A stretch of 36,386 nt of DNA. Origin: Selenomonas sp. oral taxon 126. GTDB taxonomy: Bacteria > Bacillota > Negativicutes > Selenomonadales > Selenomonadaceae. The translations under genes were made by a program, and so were the position numbers. Position 1 is the first letter of the stretch. Every line of letters begins with the position of its first letter. Below, piece by piece: positions 25,042-33,009 of the stretch. The stretch lies in the NCBI RefSeq assembly GCF_001683335.1, contig NZ_CP016201.1, positions 525,036-561,421 of the forward strand, written 5' to 3'. Under the pieces are notes generated by a model. That model saw nothing but the letters and a program-made list of their open reading frames with translations. It had not been told where the DNA came from and made no database searches.

Positions 25042-26208
25042 ATGAAGCTACGACTAAGCGATATATATGAACTTCAAATGGGCAAAACCCCCGCAAGAAA
25101 TATGCCCGAGTTTTGGAATGGGACAAATGCGTGGGTATCCATATCCGATTTAACACAAAATAGCAAATACATCTCTCAGACAAAGGAATGTATCACCGAC
25201 GAAGCTGTTTCTCGCACAAACATAAAAAAAGTCCCGAAAGATACCTTATTGATGAGTTTCAAATTATCTTTGGGCAAAGTCGCTATTACTGCTACGGACA
25301 TTTACACCAATGAAGCCATCATGGCGTTCATTGATAAAAAGGTGCATGATGTAGATATTCACTTTATGTACCACTATTTTCAAGCAATCGACTGGACGAT
25401 AGGAACGAACAAAGCCGTAAAAGGAATTACCCTGAACAAAAGTAGTCTGTCTGAAAAAGTGATTGAACTCCCCCCCATCCAAATACAGAGAAAAATTGCT
25501 GAACACTTGGATAAATTGAGTGCTGTAGAAGAAAATATTCAGTGTCAGCTTTCTCTTTTTGACAAGCTCGTCAAATCACAATTTGTAGAGATGTTCGGGG
25601 ATCCTGTGACAAATCCGATGGGGTGGGAAATCTTCCCATTAAAAGAACTCACGTCGAAAATTGGCTCAGGAGCTACTCCGAAAGGAGGAAATGCCAGTTA
25701 TAAAGAGCAAGGGATTAGCTTGATTCGGAGTATGAATGTTTATAACGGCTACTTTGATTATGAAGGTCTTGCCCACATTGACGAAAAACAAGCATCTCTG
25801 TTAGATAATGTGATCCTTGAGTCCAATGATGTTCTACTCAATATTACGGGCGCATCTGTCGCTCGCTGTTGTATTGTTCCTAATGATATTTTACCCGCAA
25901 GAGTAAATCAACACGTCTGTATTCTCAGATGTGATCAAGCACAAATCATACCAATGTTCTTAAATGCGGTGTTTATCAGCGAGCAATATCAAGCAAAACT
26001 GTGGAATATCGCCGAGGCAGGTGCAACACGGCAAGCACTTAGCAAAGAAAAAATAGAAGTCTTGCCCATCATAAAACCACCCCTCACCCTACAAAACGAA
26101 TTTGCTGCCTTTGTCGAACAGGTCGACAAATCGGAATTCTTGCTTCGTCAGCTCCTCGAAAAACAGCAGACATTGAAAAAAGCCCTTATGCAGGAGTATT
26201 TTTCCTGA
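25042..26208 (+). CDS. hsdS: Type I restriction-modification specificity subunit
   Basis: The product has 388 aa with two target-recognition domains. TRD1 covers about 1-150 (MKLRLSDIYELQMGKTPARN). The central conserved helix runs to about 190 (RKIAEHLDKLSAVEENIQCQ, KLVKSQFVEMFGD). TRD2 covers about 184-349 (KLTSKIG-type start ELTSKIGSGATPKGG). The C-terminal conserved helix is 350-388 (LQNEFAAFVEQVDKSEF, then KKALMQEYFS). It is AT-rich while hsdM and hsdR are GC-rich, as expected of exchangeable specificity genes. GGGGGTG precedes the ATG. Both ends of TRD2 have a matching copy in the partial hsdS at 27239-27883. Confidence 0.93.
   Translation: MKLRLSDIYELQMGKTPARNMPEFWNGTNAWVSISDLTQNSKYISQTKECITDEAVSRTNIKKVPKDTLLMSFKLSLGKVAITATDIYTNEAIMAFIDKKVHDVDIHFMYHYFQAIDWTIGTNKAVKGITLNKSSLSEKVIELPPIQIQRKIAEHLDKLSAVEENIQCQLSLFDKLVKSQFVEMFGDPVTNPMGWEIFPLKELTSKIGSGATPKGGNASYKEQGISLIRSMNVYNGYFDYEGLAHIDEKQASLLDNVILESNDVLLNITGASVARCCIVPNDILPARVNQHVCILRCDQAQIIPMFLNAVFISEQYQAKLWNIAEAGATRQALSKEKIEVLPIIKPPLTLQNEFAAFVEQVDKSEFLLRQLLEKQQTLKKALMQEYFS
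25570..25590 (+). repeat. 21-bp homology at the 5' border of HsdS TRD2, copy 1
   Basis: These 21 bases in the central conserved region of hsdS (codons for VKSQFVE) are identical to 27248-27268 in the second cassette, in the same orientation and frame. Confidence 0.9.
26089..26139 (+). repeat. 51-bp homology at the 3' border of HsdS TRD2, copy 1
   Basis: This stretch (codons for LQNEFAAFVEQVDKSEF) matches 27773-27823 with three mismatches in 51 bases, same orientation and frame. Confidence 0.9.
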
Positions 26209-26250
26209 TTGTTTGGTGGTGTCAGAGGTCGGTGGAAAGGAAACGCCGCC

Positions 26251-27246
26251 ATGAAAGACCTCCTTATCACCGAGATCCTGCAGGAGATGCTGCCCCATCT
26301 GGACAACGCGCAGATGATACAGCTGCAGTCCACGCTCACGCGCTGCCTTGCCGCGCATGAGGTCACGGCGCACAACCCCGCCGAGGAGATTGCGACCGCC
26401 ATCACGAGCAGCGAACTCCTCACGATGTTCCTCGCCGCGAAGAAGGTCGAGGGGTGCAGTAGTAAGACCATCCGCTACTATGAGAGTACGCTCCGACACC
26501 TGCTTGCTGCCTCCGCGCGCCACATCACCCACCTCACGACCGACGACCTGCGCGGCTACCTGTCCGACTATCAGGAGCGGAGCACGTGCAGCCGCACGAA
26601 CATCGACAACATCCGTCGGATTCTATCGAGCTTCTTTGCATGGCTGGAGGATGAGAACTACATCCTAAAGAGTCCCGTGCGGCGCATCCACAAGATCAAG
26701 ACGGCGAAGGTCATCAAGGAGACCTATACGGACGAGGCGTTGGAGCAGATGCGCGACCACAGCGCACATATCCGCGACCTCGCGATGATCGACCTGCTCG
26801 CCTCGACGGGGATGCGCGTCGGTGAACTCGTGCGTCTGAACCGTAGCGACATAGATTTTGAGCGGCGCGAGTGCATCGTCTTCGGCAAGGGGAGCAAGGA
26901 GCGCCCCGTCTACTTCGACGCGCGCACGAAGATTCATCTGCGGAGCTATCTGGACAGCCGCACGGACGAGAATCCCGCGCTCTTCGTCTCGCTCCAACGC
27001 CCGCACAAACGCCTGCAGATCAGCGGCGTGGAGATCCGCCTCCGCAAGATTGGGCGGCGGCTCGGCATCGCGCGGGTACATCCGCACAAGTTCCGTCGGA
27101 CACTCGCGACGCGCGCGATTGACAAGGGTATGCCCATCGAGCAAGTGCAGCAGCTCCTCGGTCACAGCAAGATTGAGACGACAATGGCGTATGCGATGGT
27201 CGATCAGAGCAACGTCAAACGCTCCCATCAAAAATACATTGCATGA
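26251..27246 (+). CDS. Tyrosine recombinase (XerC/XerD-like) within the hsd locus
   Basis: The product has 331 aa. ATG 26251 follows AAAGGA; the open frame begins at TTG 26209. The SAM-like N-terminal core-binding domain spans about 50-135. The catalytic domain has R189 in STGMRVGEL, K213 or K216 in GKGSKER, H279-x2-R282 in HPHKFRRTLATRA, H305 in LLGHSKIETT and nucleophile Y314. The set is complete, so it should be active. Such recombinases in type I loci switch specificity genes. It lies between hsdS and the second TRD2 cassette, and its stop is one base from the repeat at 27248. It is GC-rich, unlike the two hsdS parts around it. Confidence 0.93.
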   Translation: MKDLLITEILQEMLPHLDNAQMIQLQSTLTRCLAAHEVTAHNPAEEIATAITSSELLTMFLAAKKVEGCSSKTIRYYESTLRHLLAASARHITHLTTDDLRGYLSDYQERSTCSRTNIDNIRRILSSFFAWLEDENYILKSPVRRIHKIKTAKVIKETYTDEALEQMRDHSAHIRDLAMIDLLASTGMRVGELVRLNRSDIDFERRECIVFGKGSKERPVYFDARTKIHLRSYLDSRTDENPALFVSLQRPHKRLQISGVEIRLRKIGRRLGIARVHPHKFRRTLATRAIDKGMPIEQVQQLLGHSKIETTMAYAMVDQSNVKRSHQKYIA

Positions 27247-27247
27247 G

Positions 27248-27268
27248 GTCAAATCACAATTTGTAGAG
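27248..27268 (+). repeat. 21-bp homology at the 5' border of the cassette, copy 2
   Basis: Identical to 25570-25590 within hsdS, same orientation; it starts one base after the stop codon of the recombinase gene. Confidence 0.9.
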
Positions 27269-27772
27269 TTGTTTGGGGACTTAGCGTTTAATCCGCACAC
27301 TTGGAAAACAATCCCCCTCGTAGACGCTTGTACTGACAGAGACGATATAAAATGTGGACCTTTTGGCACACAGCTAGGAAAACACGAATATACAAAAGAA
27401 GGTATCCCTCTCTGGGGGATTCCCCAAATTAACGCTTCGTTTTCAACACCGCCAACGGATTTTATTACAGAGAAGAAGTCCGAACAGCTGGAAGCATATT
27501 CTATATTAGCCGGAGATATTGCAATGTCTCGAAAGGGCAATGTTGGGAAGTGTGCCATCTATCCCCAAAACTTTTCAAGAGGAATCATTCACTCAGATGT
27601 ATTGAGGATTCGTTTGAATCACAAAATCTGTAATCCATACTTCATGATGCACCAATTACATTTTAGCCGTGTAGTTGAATCCCAAATAGATGCGGTAAGC
27701 AGTGGCGCAGTTATGGCAGGTATCAATGTTACAAAGCTAAAAAATATCTTTGTGCACATCCCTCCCCTCGAC

Positions 27773-27823
27773 CTACAAAACGAATTTGCCGCCTTTGTCG
27801 AACAAGCCGACAAATCGGAATTC
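27773..27823 (+). repeat. 51-bp homology at the 3' border of the cassette, copy 2
   Basis: Matches 26089-26139 of hsdS with three mismatches. The sequences diverge completely right after GGAATTC. Confidence 0.9.
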
Positions 27824-27912
27824 ATCACGCGGATTCTTGCTATTTTCCTCAAAAAATATCATAATGTTATCAAATATCCGTAAGCACGCACCGCACGGAA
27901 GGGAGCAGCAAC

Positions 27913-30900
27913 ATGACGAATTTCGACTTTCTGAAGGACGAGCAGCAATTTGCGGCTTTTTCGGAGGCGTGCATCGAGGCGGAGAAGTCCATCGCCGCCA
28001 GCCCCGCCCTCTGCGCGCTCGGCGTGCGCAAGAGCGCCGAACTCGCGGTAAAGTGGCTCTACTCGGTGGACAGCTCGCTCCGTCTCCCGTACAAGGACAA
28101 TTTCTCCGCGCTCATCTATAACCCGTCCTTCACCGCCTCGGTCGATGACAGCATCATGAGCAGTCTGCGCTATATCATCAAGCTGGGCAATTTCTCCGCA
28201 CACACGAATAAAAAAGTCAGCTACCGCGAGGCAGTGCTCTCGCTCAAAAATCTCTTTGCCTTCATTCTCTTCATCGACTACTGCTATGGCGCGAACTACG
28301 CAGAGCGCGCCTTTGACGAGAGTCTGCTCGCGGACGATACGAAGCCGACCCTCTCAAAACAGGAGATGGCACGTCTGCGCACGGAGCTGGATGCACGCAC
28401 TGCCGAGCGCGCCGCCCTCATGGGCGAGATGGATGCGCTGCGTGCGGAGTTAGCGTCGCTGCGCGCACAGAATGCGGCGGAGCGGACTGCTCCGCCCGCA
28501 CAGCCGGAGACGGAGGCGGACACGCGCCGCACAATCATCGACATCGACCTGCGTGCGATGGGGTGGACGTTCGACGCGGACTGTATGCGCGAAGTCCCCG
28601 TGATCGGTCTGCCGACGGACTCGGGCAAGGGGTACGTTGACTATGTGCTCTACGGCGCGAACCACAAGCCGCTCGCCGTCGTCGAGGCAAAGCGCACGAG
28701 CGTAGATCCAGAAGTCGGCCGCGAACAGGCACGGTGCTATGCGGATGCGCTTGAGCAGATGACGGGACAGCGCCCGCTGATTTTCTACACGAACGGCTAC
28801 GACACCTATTTCTGGGATGATCTCGCCTATCCGCCGCGTCAGGTGTACTCCGTCTTTGCGCGCGGCGATTTGGAGCGCATTATGAGCCGCCGCACACAGG
28901 CGCAGACGTTCGAGCGCATGACAATCAATCCGCGCATTACCGACCGTGCCTATCAAAAGGAGGCGATTCACAGCGTCTGTGCGGCGTTCCGCGCGTGTCG
29001 GCGCAAGGCGCTCCTCGTGATGGCGACGGGCACGGGCAAGACGCGCACGGTAATCTCGCTCGTGGATGTGCTGCTCTCGGCGGGCTGGGTGACGAATGTC
29101 CTCTTTCTCGCCGACCGCACGGAGTTGGTACGTCAGGCAAAGCAGGCGTTCACGGAGCATCTGCCGAATCTGTCCACCTGCAATCTCCTTGACCGCACGA
29201 ATGCCAATCCCGCCGCGCGTGCCATTTTCTCGACCTATCCGACGATCATGAACGCCATCGACGAGATGCGGACGGCGGACGGAGCGCGGCTCTTTACGCC
29301 CGGTCATTTCGACCTCGTCATCATCGACGAGGCACACCGCAGCATTTTCAAGAAATACCGCGCAATCTTCCGCTATTTCGACGCGCTCATCGTCGGGCTG
29401 ACGGCGACGCCCAAGACGGATGTCGATCACAATACCTATGACTTCTTCGACATGGAAGACGATATGCCGACCTATGCCTATGAGTATGAGACGGCGCTGC
29501 GCGAGGGCTATCTCGCGGACTATCACTGCATTGCGACGCAGCTGCATATCCCGACAAAGGGCGTGACCTATGCGGAGCTATCCGATGAGGAGCGGACGCG
29601 CTATGAGGACGCGTTCGACGAGGGCGAGACGCCGCCCGAGATGATTGCACCGTCGGAGATCAACCGCATCTATTTCAACGTGAATACGACGCGCCGCATC
29701 ATCGCGGATCTGATGGAAAAGGGTCTGAAGATCGAGGGCGGAGACAAGCTCGGCAAAACGATTATCTTTGCGCGCAGTCACGATCATGCCGAGCATATCG
29801 CCACGGTATTTGACGCGTTCTATCCCGCTTATCACGGAGAATTCGCACGTGTGATTGACCATGCGGTCAAGGGGCATCAGAAACTGCTCGATGATTTCCG
29901 CGATCCCGCGAAGCTGCCGCAGATCGCCATATCGGTGGATATGCTCGACACGGGCATCGACATCCACGAGATTCTGAATCTCGTCTTCTACAAGTCTGTC
30001 TTCTCAAAGGCGAAGTTCTGGCAGATGTTCGGACGCGGGACGCGCCTGTGTAAAGACCTGTTCGGTGCGGGCAAGGATAAGACGGTCTTCTATATCTTCG
30101 ACTATATGGGGAATTTTGCATTCTTCGCGCAGAATCCGAAGACCATCGACGCGGCGGCAGGCAAATCTCTCGCAGAGCGGGCGTTTGGGCTGAAGGTGCG
30201 TATCATCGAGGAGCTGCAAAAGCCGGCGTATCAGACGGAGGAACTGCAATCCTTCCGCACCGCGCTCGCGGGGGAAATCTCCGCCGCCATCGGCGCACTG
30301 AATCCTGATCTCTTTGCTGTGCGTCAGCAGCTCGCAGCGGTACAGAAATACGGTGCTCCAGCCGCGCTGAACGCGTTGGACATCACCGCTGCCGAGGAGA
30401 TCATCGCGCGGCTCGCGCCGCTCATCCCGCCCACAGAGGGCGACGAGGGCGCGCGGCGGCTCGATGTCATCCTCTACCGTATGATGCTCGCGCGCGCCGC
30501 GCATGAGACGGCAAGCTATGACGGCGCGGCAAAGACGGTGATGAAGATTGCGGCGCGTCTCATGGAAAAGAGCGGAATCCCCGCCGTGCACGCGGCGGCA
30601 GATATGCTCAAGGAGATCCGCACGGCGGCGTTCTGGACGCACGCCGACCTCCCCGCCATCGAGCGCATCCGCGCGGAGCTGCGCGCGCTCATGCAGTATC
30701 TGAGAACCGAGATTCACACGAAGGTCATCAATATCACGGACGAGGTACTCAGCACCGAGGTTGGCATGCGGCTCACGAAGAGCACGGCACTCGATGGCTA
30801 CTATGAGCGCGCGAACCGCTACGTCAGAGAGAACGAGAACGTCCCCGCCCTGCAAAAGCTGCGGAACAACATCCCGCTCGCGGCGGAGGACTGGGCAGAG

Positions 30901-31272
30901 CTGCAGCGCATCTTCTGGGAGGAGGTCGGCAGTGCGGCAGAGTTCCGCGTGTTCGTCCCCGGCGGCGTGCAGGAGGAGGACCACCTCGGCACATTCGTCC
31001 GCTCCCTCACGGGGCTGTCCGAGGATGCCGCCCGCGCCGCCTTCTCCGATTTCCTCGACACAGCCCTCTACACCGAGGAGCAGATCGCCTTCGTGCGTCA
31101 GATTATGGAGTGGGTCATGAAGAACGGCACGATGAATGAGAAGGAACTTGGGAACGACCAGAACTTCGGCGGCGTGAGCATTTTCAAGGTGTTTCATGAC
31201 AACAAGACCCTCGTTGCAATCGCCCACGCCCTCAAGCGCATTAACGCGAATGCAAAGCAGGCGGCGGCGTAG
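27913..31272 (+). CDS. hsdR: Type I restriction enzyme endonuclease/translocase subunit
   Basis: The product has 1119 aa. An N-terminal DUF4145-like helical domain (about 10-125) and a predicted coiled coil (about 148-190, ELDARTAERAALMGEMDALR) come first. The nuclease core follows with YVDYVLYG (D243) and VVEAKR (E258, K260). The Q-motif region is AYQKEAIHSV (about 346-355), Walker A ATGTGKT is at 371-377, DEAH at 472-475, VGLTATPKTD is motif III, and MFGRGTRLCKD is motif VI. It cuts DNA after ATP-driven translocation when HsdS finds unmethylated sites. GGGAG precedes the ATG. It is GC-rich like hsdM. The layout is that of the EcoEI/EcoR124-like R subunits, and the gene looks intact. Confidence 0.95.
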   Translation: MTNFDFLKDEQQFAAFSEACIEAEKSIAASPALCALGVRKSAELAVKWLYSVDSSLRLPYKDNFSALIYNPSFTASVDDSIMSSLRYIIKLGNFSAHTNKKVSYREAVLSLKNLFAFILFIDYCYGANYAERAFDESLLADDTKPTLSKQEMARLRTELDARTAERAALMGEMDALRAELASLRAQNAAERTAPPAQPETEADTRRTIIDIDLRAMGWTFDADCMREVPVIGLPTDSGKGYVDYVLYGANHKPLAVVEAKRTSVDPEVGREQARCYADALEQMTGQRPLIFYTNGYDTYFWDDLAYPPRQVYSVFARGDLERIMSRRTQAQTFERMTINPRITDRAYQKEAIHSVCAAFRACRRKALLVMATGTGKTRTVISLVDVLLSAGWVTNVLFLADRTELVRQAKQAFTEHLPNLSTCNLLDRTNANPAARAIFSTYPTIMNAIDEMRTADGARLFTPGHFDLVIIDEAHRSIFKKYRAIFRYFDALIVGLTATPKTDVDHNTYDFFDMEDDMPTYAYEYETALREGYLADYHCIATQLHIPTKGVTYAELSDEERTRYEDAFDEGETPPEMIAPSEINRIYFNVNTTRRIIADLMEKGLKIEGGDKLGKTIIFARSHDHAEHIATVFDAFYPAYHGEFARVIDHAVKGHQKLLDDFRDPAKLPQIAISVDMLDTGIDIHEILNLVFYKSVFSKAKFWQMFGRGTRLCKDLFGAGKDKTVFYIFDYMGNFAFFAQNPKTIDAAAGKSLAERAFGLKVRIIEELQKPAYQTEELQSFRTALAGEISAAIGALNPDLFAVRQQLAAVQKYGAPAALNALDITAAEEIIARLAPLIPPTEGDEGARRLDVILYRMMLARAAHETASYDGAAKTVMKIAARLMEKSGIPAVHAAADMLKEIRTAAFWTHADLPAIERIRAELRALMQYLRTEIHTKVINITDEVLSTEVGMRLTKSTALDGYYERANRYVRENENVPALQKLRNNIPLAAEDWAELQRIFWEEVGSAAEFRVFVPGGVQEEDHLGTFVRSLTGLSEDAARAAFSDFLDTALYTEEQIAFVRQIMEWVMKNGTMNEKELGNDQNFGGVSIFKVFHDNKTLVAIAHALKRINANAKQAAA

Positions 31273-31295
31273 GGTGGAAGGAAAGGAGCTATCCC

Positions 31296-31538
31296 ATGAA
31301 CATGAATACAGGCGCAGCAATCTCGATGAACGAAGCCCATCGCGACTTTGCAAAGGTCGCGCAGCCGGTCGATGAAAATGGTTCTGCGGTCATTCTGAAG
31401 GATAACGCGCCGCGCTATCTCGTCATCGACGTTTGACATATCACACATGACGACAGCCTCCCTGACGATGCGGTGCTTGCTGTTTCGCGCAGACTTATGC
31501 AGGAGAATCGGAAGGCATACGAGGTACTGGCAAAATGA
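31296..31538 (+). pseudogene. Phd/YefM-type antitoxin gene broken by an in-frame TGA
   Basis: ATG 31296 has AAAGGAG seven bases upstream. The reading frame gives MNMNTGAAISMNEAHRDFAK, then ENGSAVILKDNAPRYLVIDV, and a TGA at codon 47 (31434-31436). The same frame then continues to a second stop at 31536-31538 and encodes DDSLPDDAVLAVSRRLMQEN and KAYEVLAK, which is the expected C-terminal toxin-binding end of a Phd-type antitoxin. A single nonsense change is the simplest explanation. The 46-aa N-terminal fragment could still bind DNA. It lies 23 bases after hsdR. The overlapping ATG at 31535 (MIRLTRRK) looks like the start of a Doc/Fic-type toxin, but its frame ends within about 30 codons. Confidence 0.72.
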
Positions 31539-31630
31539 TACGCCTGACACGCAGGAAGACCTGCTCGCATGGATTCTGTTCCACAAAGATTCATAACAAA
31601 AAGGGGCTGTTGCATGAGTCAAATTGACTT
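31535..31630 (+). pseudogene. Possible remnant of the partner toxin (Doc/Fic-like start)
   Basis: ATG 31535 overlaps the stop of the antitoxin frame by four bases (ATGA), the usual phd-doc arrangement, and encodes MIRLTRRK as in many Doc/Fic toxins. The following residues do not resemble a Fic protein and the frame closes inside the palindrome at 31599-31648. Only about 30 codons remain. The identification rests on a very short stretch. Confidence 0.35.
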
Positions 31631-31648
31631 CGTGCAACAGCCCCTTTT
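31599..31648. terminator. Long hairpin between convergent genes
   Basis: A 16-bp perfect stem (31599-31614 and 31633-31648, AAAAGGGGCTGTTGCA and complement) closes a loop that itself holds the palindrome AGTCAA-A-TTGACT. Both arms end in A/T runs, so it can terminate from both sides: the hsd operon on plus and the DUF421 gene on minus. Confidence 0.85.
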
Positions 31649-31659
31649 CATGCGTCCCC

Positions 31660-32295
31660 TCACGCGCTCTCATACGGATAAACAGCGAGTGCGCCGTCCT
31701 TGTACTCGCCGATGTAGACATCCTTCAGCTCGACTCCTGCTGTGCGCAGCTCGGAGTTGAGCCAGACGCGATCCTTTTCGATGAATTCGAGGATGTCCTC
31801 ATCCAGCTGTCCGTCGAGGATGAGCGGATAGCGGGCGTTCTGCTCGCCGTACTGGATGACCGTGAGCTGTCCGTTCGGCTCGAGCACAGCGCGTTTCACG
31901 TCTTTGATGTAGTAAACGCCCGCCATGCGGAGTTTCAGCGTGATGTCATGCGCGAGCATCCCGTGCCGCATACACTCATCCATGAGGATCTTGCCGCGCT
32001 CGATCAGCACGGCGGGACTGCCGTCGACGAAGTCCTTGATCGCACCGCTGTTCATCTTGAGGTATTTCAGAACCAGCACGAGCAGCGTCCACGCGATCAG
32101 CACGAGCAGGAAGTCCAGAATGGAGATGGCGCTGTTGTAGATCACGCCGCCGATGATGCCGCCGAGGACGTAGTTCTGCACCTGATCGGTCGCGGAGTTC
32201 GGCGCGAGGTTGCCCTTGCCGAGCAGGTTGATCTGGAGGATGAGACACAAAAGGCCGAGCGCGAGCTTGCCCAGCATCAGAGAGTAGATCAGCAT
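31660..32295 (-). CDS. DUF421 (YetF-like) membrane protein
   Basis: The product has 211 aa. ATG 32295 has AAGGAGG six bases upstream; the frame stays open to 32316. Three membrane segments are visible at about 3-22, 43-56 and 58-78. The cytosolic part (GAIKDFVDGSPAVLIERGKI, YIKDVKRAVLEPNGQLTV) is the DUF421/YetF pattern. In Bacilli, YetF-type proteins are envelope and spore germination-related proteins of unknown mechanism. It follows the DUF3290 gene by one base, the recurrent pairing of these two families. Confidence 0.9.
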   Translation of the reverse strand: MLIYSLMLGKLALGLLCLILQINLLGKGNLAPNSATDQVQNYVLGGIIGGVIYNSAISILDFLLVLIAWTLLVLVLKYLKMNSGAIKDFVDGSPAVLIERGKILMDECMRHGMLAHDITLKLRMAGVYYIKDVKRAVLEPNGQLTVIQYGEQNARYPLILDGQLDEDILEFIEKDRVWLNSELRTAGVELKDVYIGEYKDGALAVYPYESA

Positions 32296-32296
32296 G

Positions 32297-32749
32297 TCAG
32301 TCCTCCTTGTCCACAATCTTCACGTCGCGGTTCAGGAGATGCGTCCGCTCGTACTGGAACGAGGTAAAGTCCGCATTGAACGTCACCGCGTAAAATGTCC
32401 CCTGCACATCGACGAGCATTCCCTGCTTCAAATACGTCGAGTTGGTGCGGATCTTCTGCACGGGTACATCCAGATCCACGCTGAGGCTGTTGAGGAACTG
32501 CGCCATGCGCGAGGTCGCTTCCACATCGCTCTTTGTACGGTTGTAGTCGTTCCACTGCACGCCACCTAGGAATGCGACCGTGAGAAACAGAATGACGATG
32601 AGGTCGCGGTAGCGCGTCGCAAGGCGGTTGCGCAGATGCTTCACACTCACGAAGAGAAGCGCAGCGAGCGCGAGAAACGAGAGCACATACCAGACATTAT
32701 CGCCGAACTGGCTGTGCGCCGTGATATAGTCATAGGTATAAAAATTCAA
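32297..32749 (-). CDS. DUF3290 membrane protein
   Basis: The product has 150 aa. The start is TTG 32749 (MNFYTYDYITAHSQFGDN), six bases after AGGAGG; the frame is open to 32785. Two membrane segments lie at about 18-36 and 49-65. The C-terminal soluble part includes TSRMAQFLNSLSVDLDVPVQ and TFYAVTFNADFTSFQYERTH. It pairs with DUF421 and may form a complex with it. The function is unknown. Confidence 0.87.
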   Translation of the reverse strand: MNFYTYDYITAHSQFGDNVWYVLSFLALAALLFVSVKHLRNRLATRYRDLIVILFLTVAFLGGVQWNDYNRTKSDVEATSRMAQFLNSLSVDLDVPVQKIRTNSTYLKQGMLVDVQGTFYAVTFNADFTSFQYERTHLLNRDVKIVDKED

Positions 32750-32781
32750 GAAATCCCTCCTACAGATTTGATTACGAGGGC

Positions 32782-32810
32782 ACATTATCAGTTGGACGGA
32801 CGTTTGTCAA
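32782..32810 (-). promoter_or_regulatory. Promoter of the DUF3290-DUF421 operon
   Basis: On the minus strand a perfect TTGACA (32805-32810), 17 bases, then TAATGT (32782-32787), about 30 bases before the TTG start. Confidence 0.8.
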
Positions 32811-32863
32811 TCCCCTCCCCGTATCCCTGTATACTGTATAATACCATACATGCCGCGTCAGCG

Positions 32864-32892
32864 TTGAATTTTTATATGGCTTCCGTTATAAT
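32864..32892 (+). promoter_or_regulatory. Promoter of the korDABC operon
   Basis: TTGAAT (32864-32869), 17 bases, then a perfect TATAAT (32887-32892). It predicts a leader of about 110 bases before korD, containing the short hairpin GGGATG/CATCCC near 32972-32990. The leader does not match a riboswitch that I recognise. Confidence 0.75.
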
Positions 32893-33009
32893 GTCATTCA
32901 TCTTTATCACGGTTACTCAATGAAGTCTGCGATTTCTTATAAAAAGAGAACCGTCTCCGTATTCTGTGTATGAGGGATGTGTTCCGCATCCCGGCGGGAG
33001 AGAGATGCC

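Larger units (their letters stand above)
27239..27883 (+). pseudogene. Partial hsdS: alternative TRD2 cassette
   Basis: This open frame encodes only the second half of a specificity subunit: VKSQFVELFGDLAFNPHTW (central region), a TRD unlike TRD2 of the complete gene (CGPFGTQLGKHEYTKEGIPL, GDIAMSRKGNVGKCAIYP), and LQNEFAAFVEQADKSEF. It then ends in a different short tail instead of the normal last helix. It has no TRD1 and no ribosome site. TTG 27239 is the first in-frame start-like codon and the frame is open into the recombinase gene. It is best read as a silent donor cassette that can replace TRD2 of hsdS, not as an independent gene; a truncated HsdS half that dimerises is the alternative. 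Confidence 0.85.

Noticed and set aside
26209-26250. Recombinase start at TTG 26209
   Set aside because: It would begin directly after the hsdS stop without a ribosome site; ATG 26251 has AAAGGA and gives the usual N-terminus.
30004-31353. Minus-strand open frame of 449 codons opposite hsdR
   Set aside because: Long antisense frames are common in GC-rich genes; the hsdR product carries all expected motifs through this part.
31599-31648. Palindrome as the end of an insertion sequence or MITE
   Set aside because: There is no transposase, no second copy in the window and no target duplication seen; its position between convergent genes fits a terminator.
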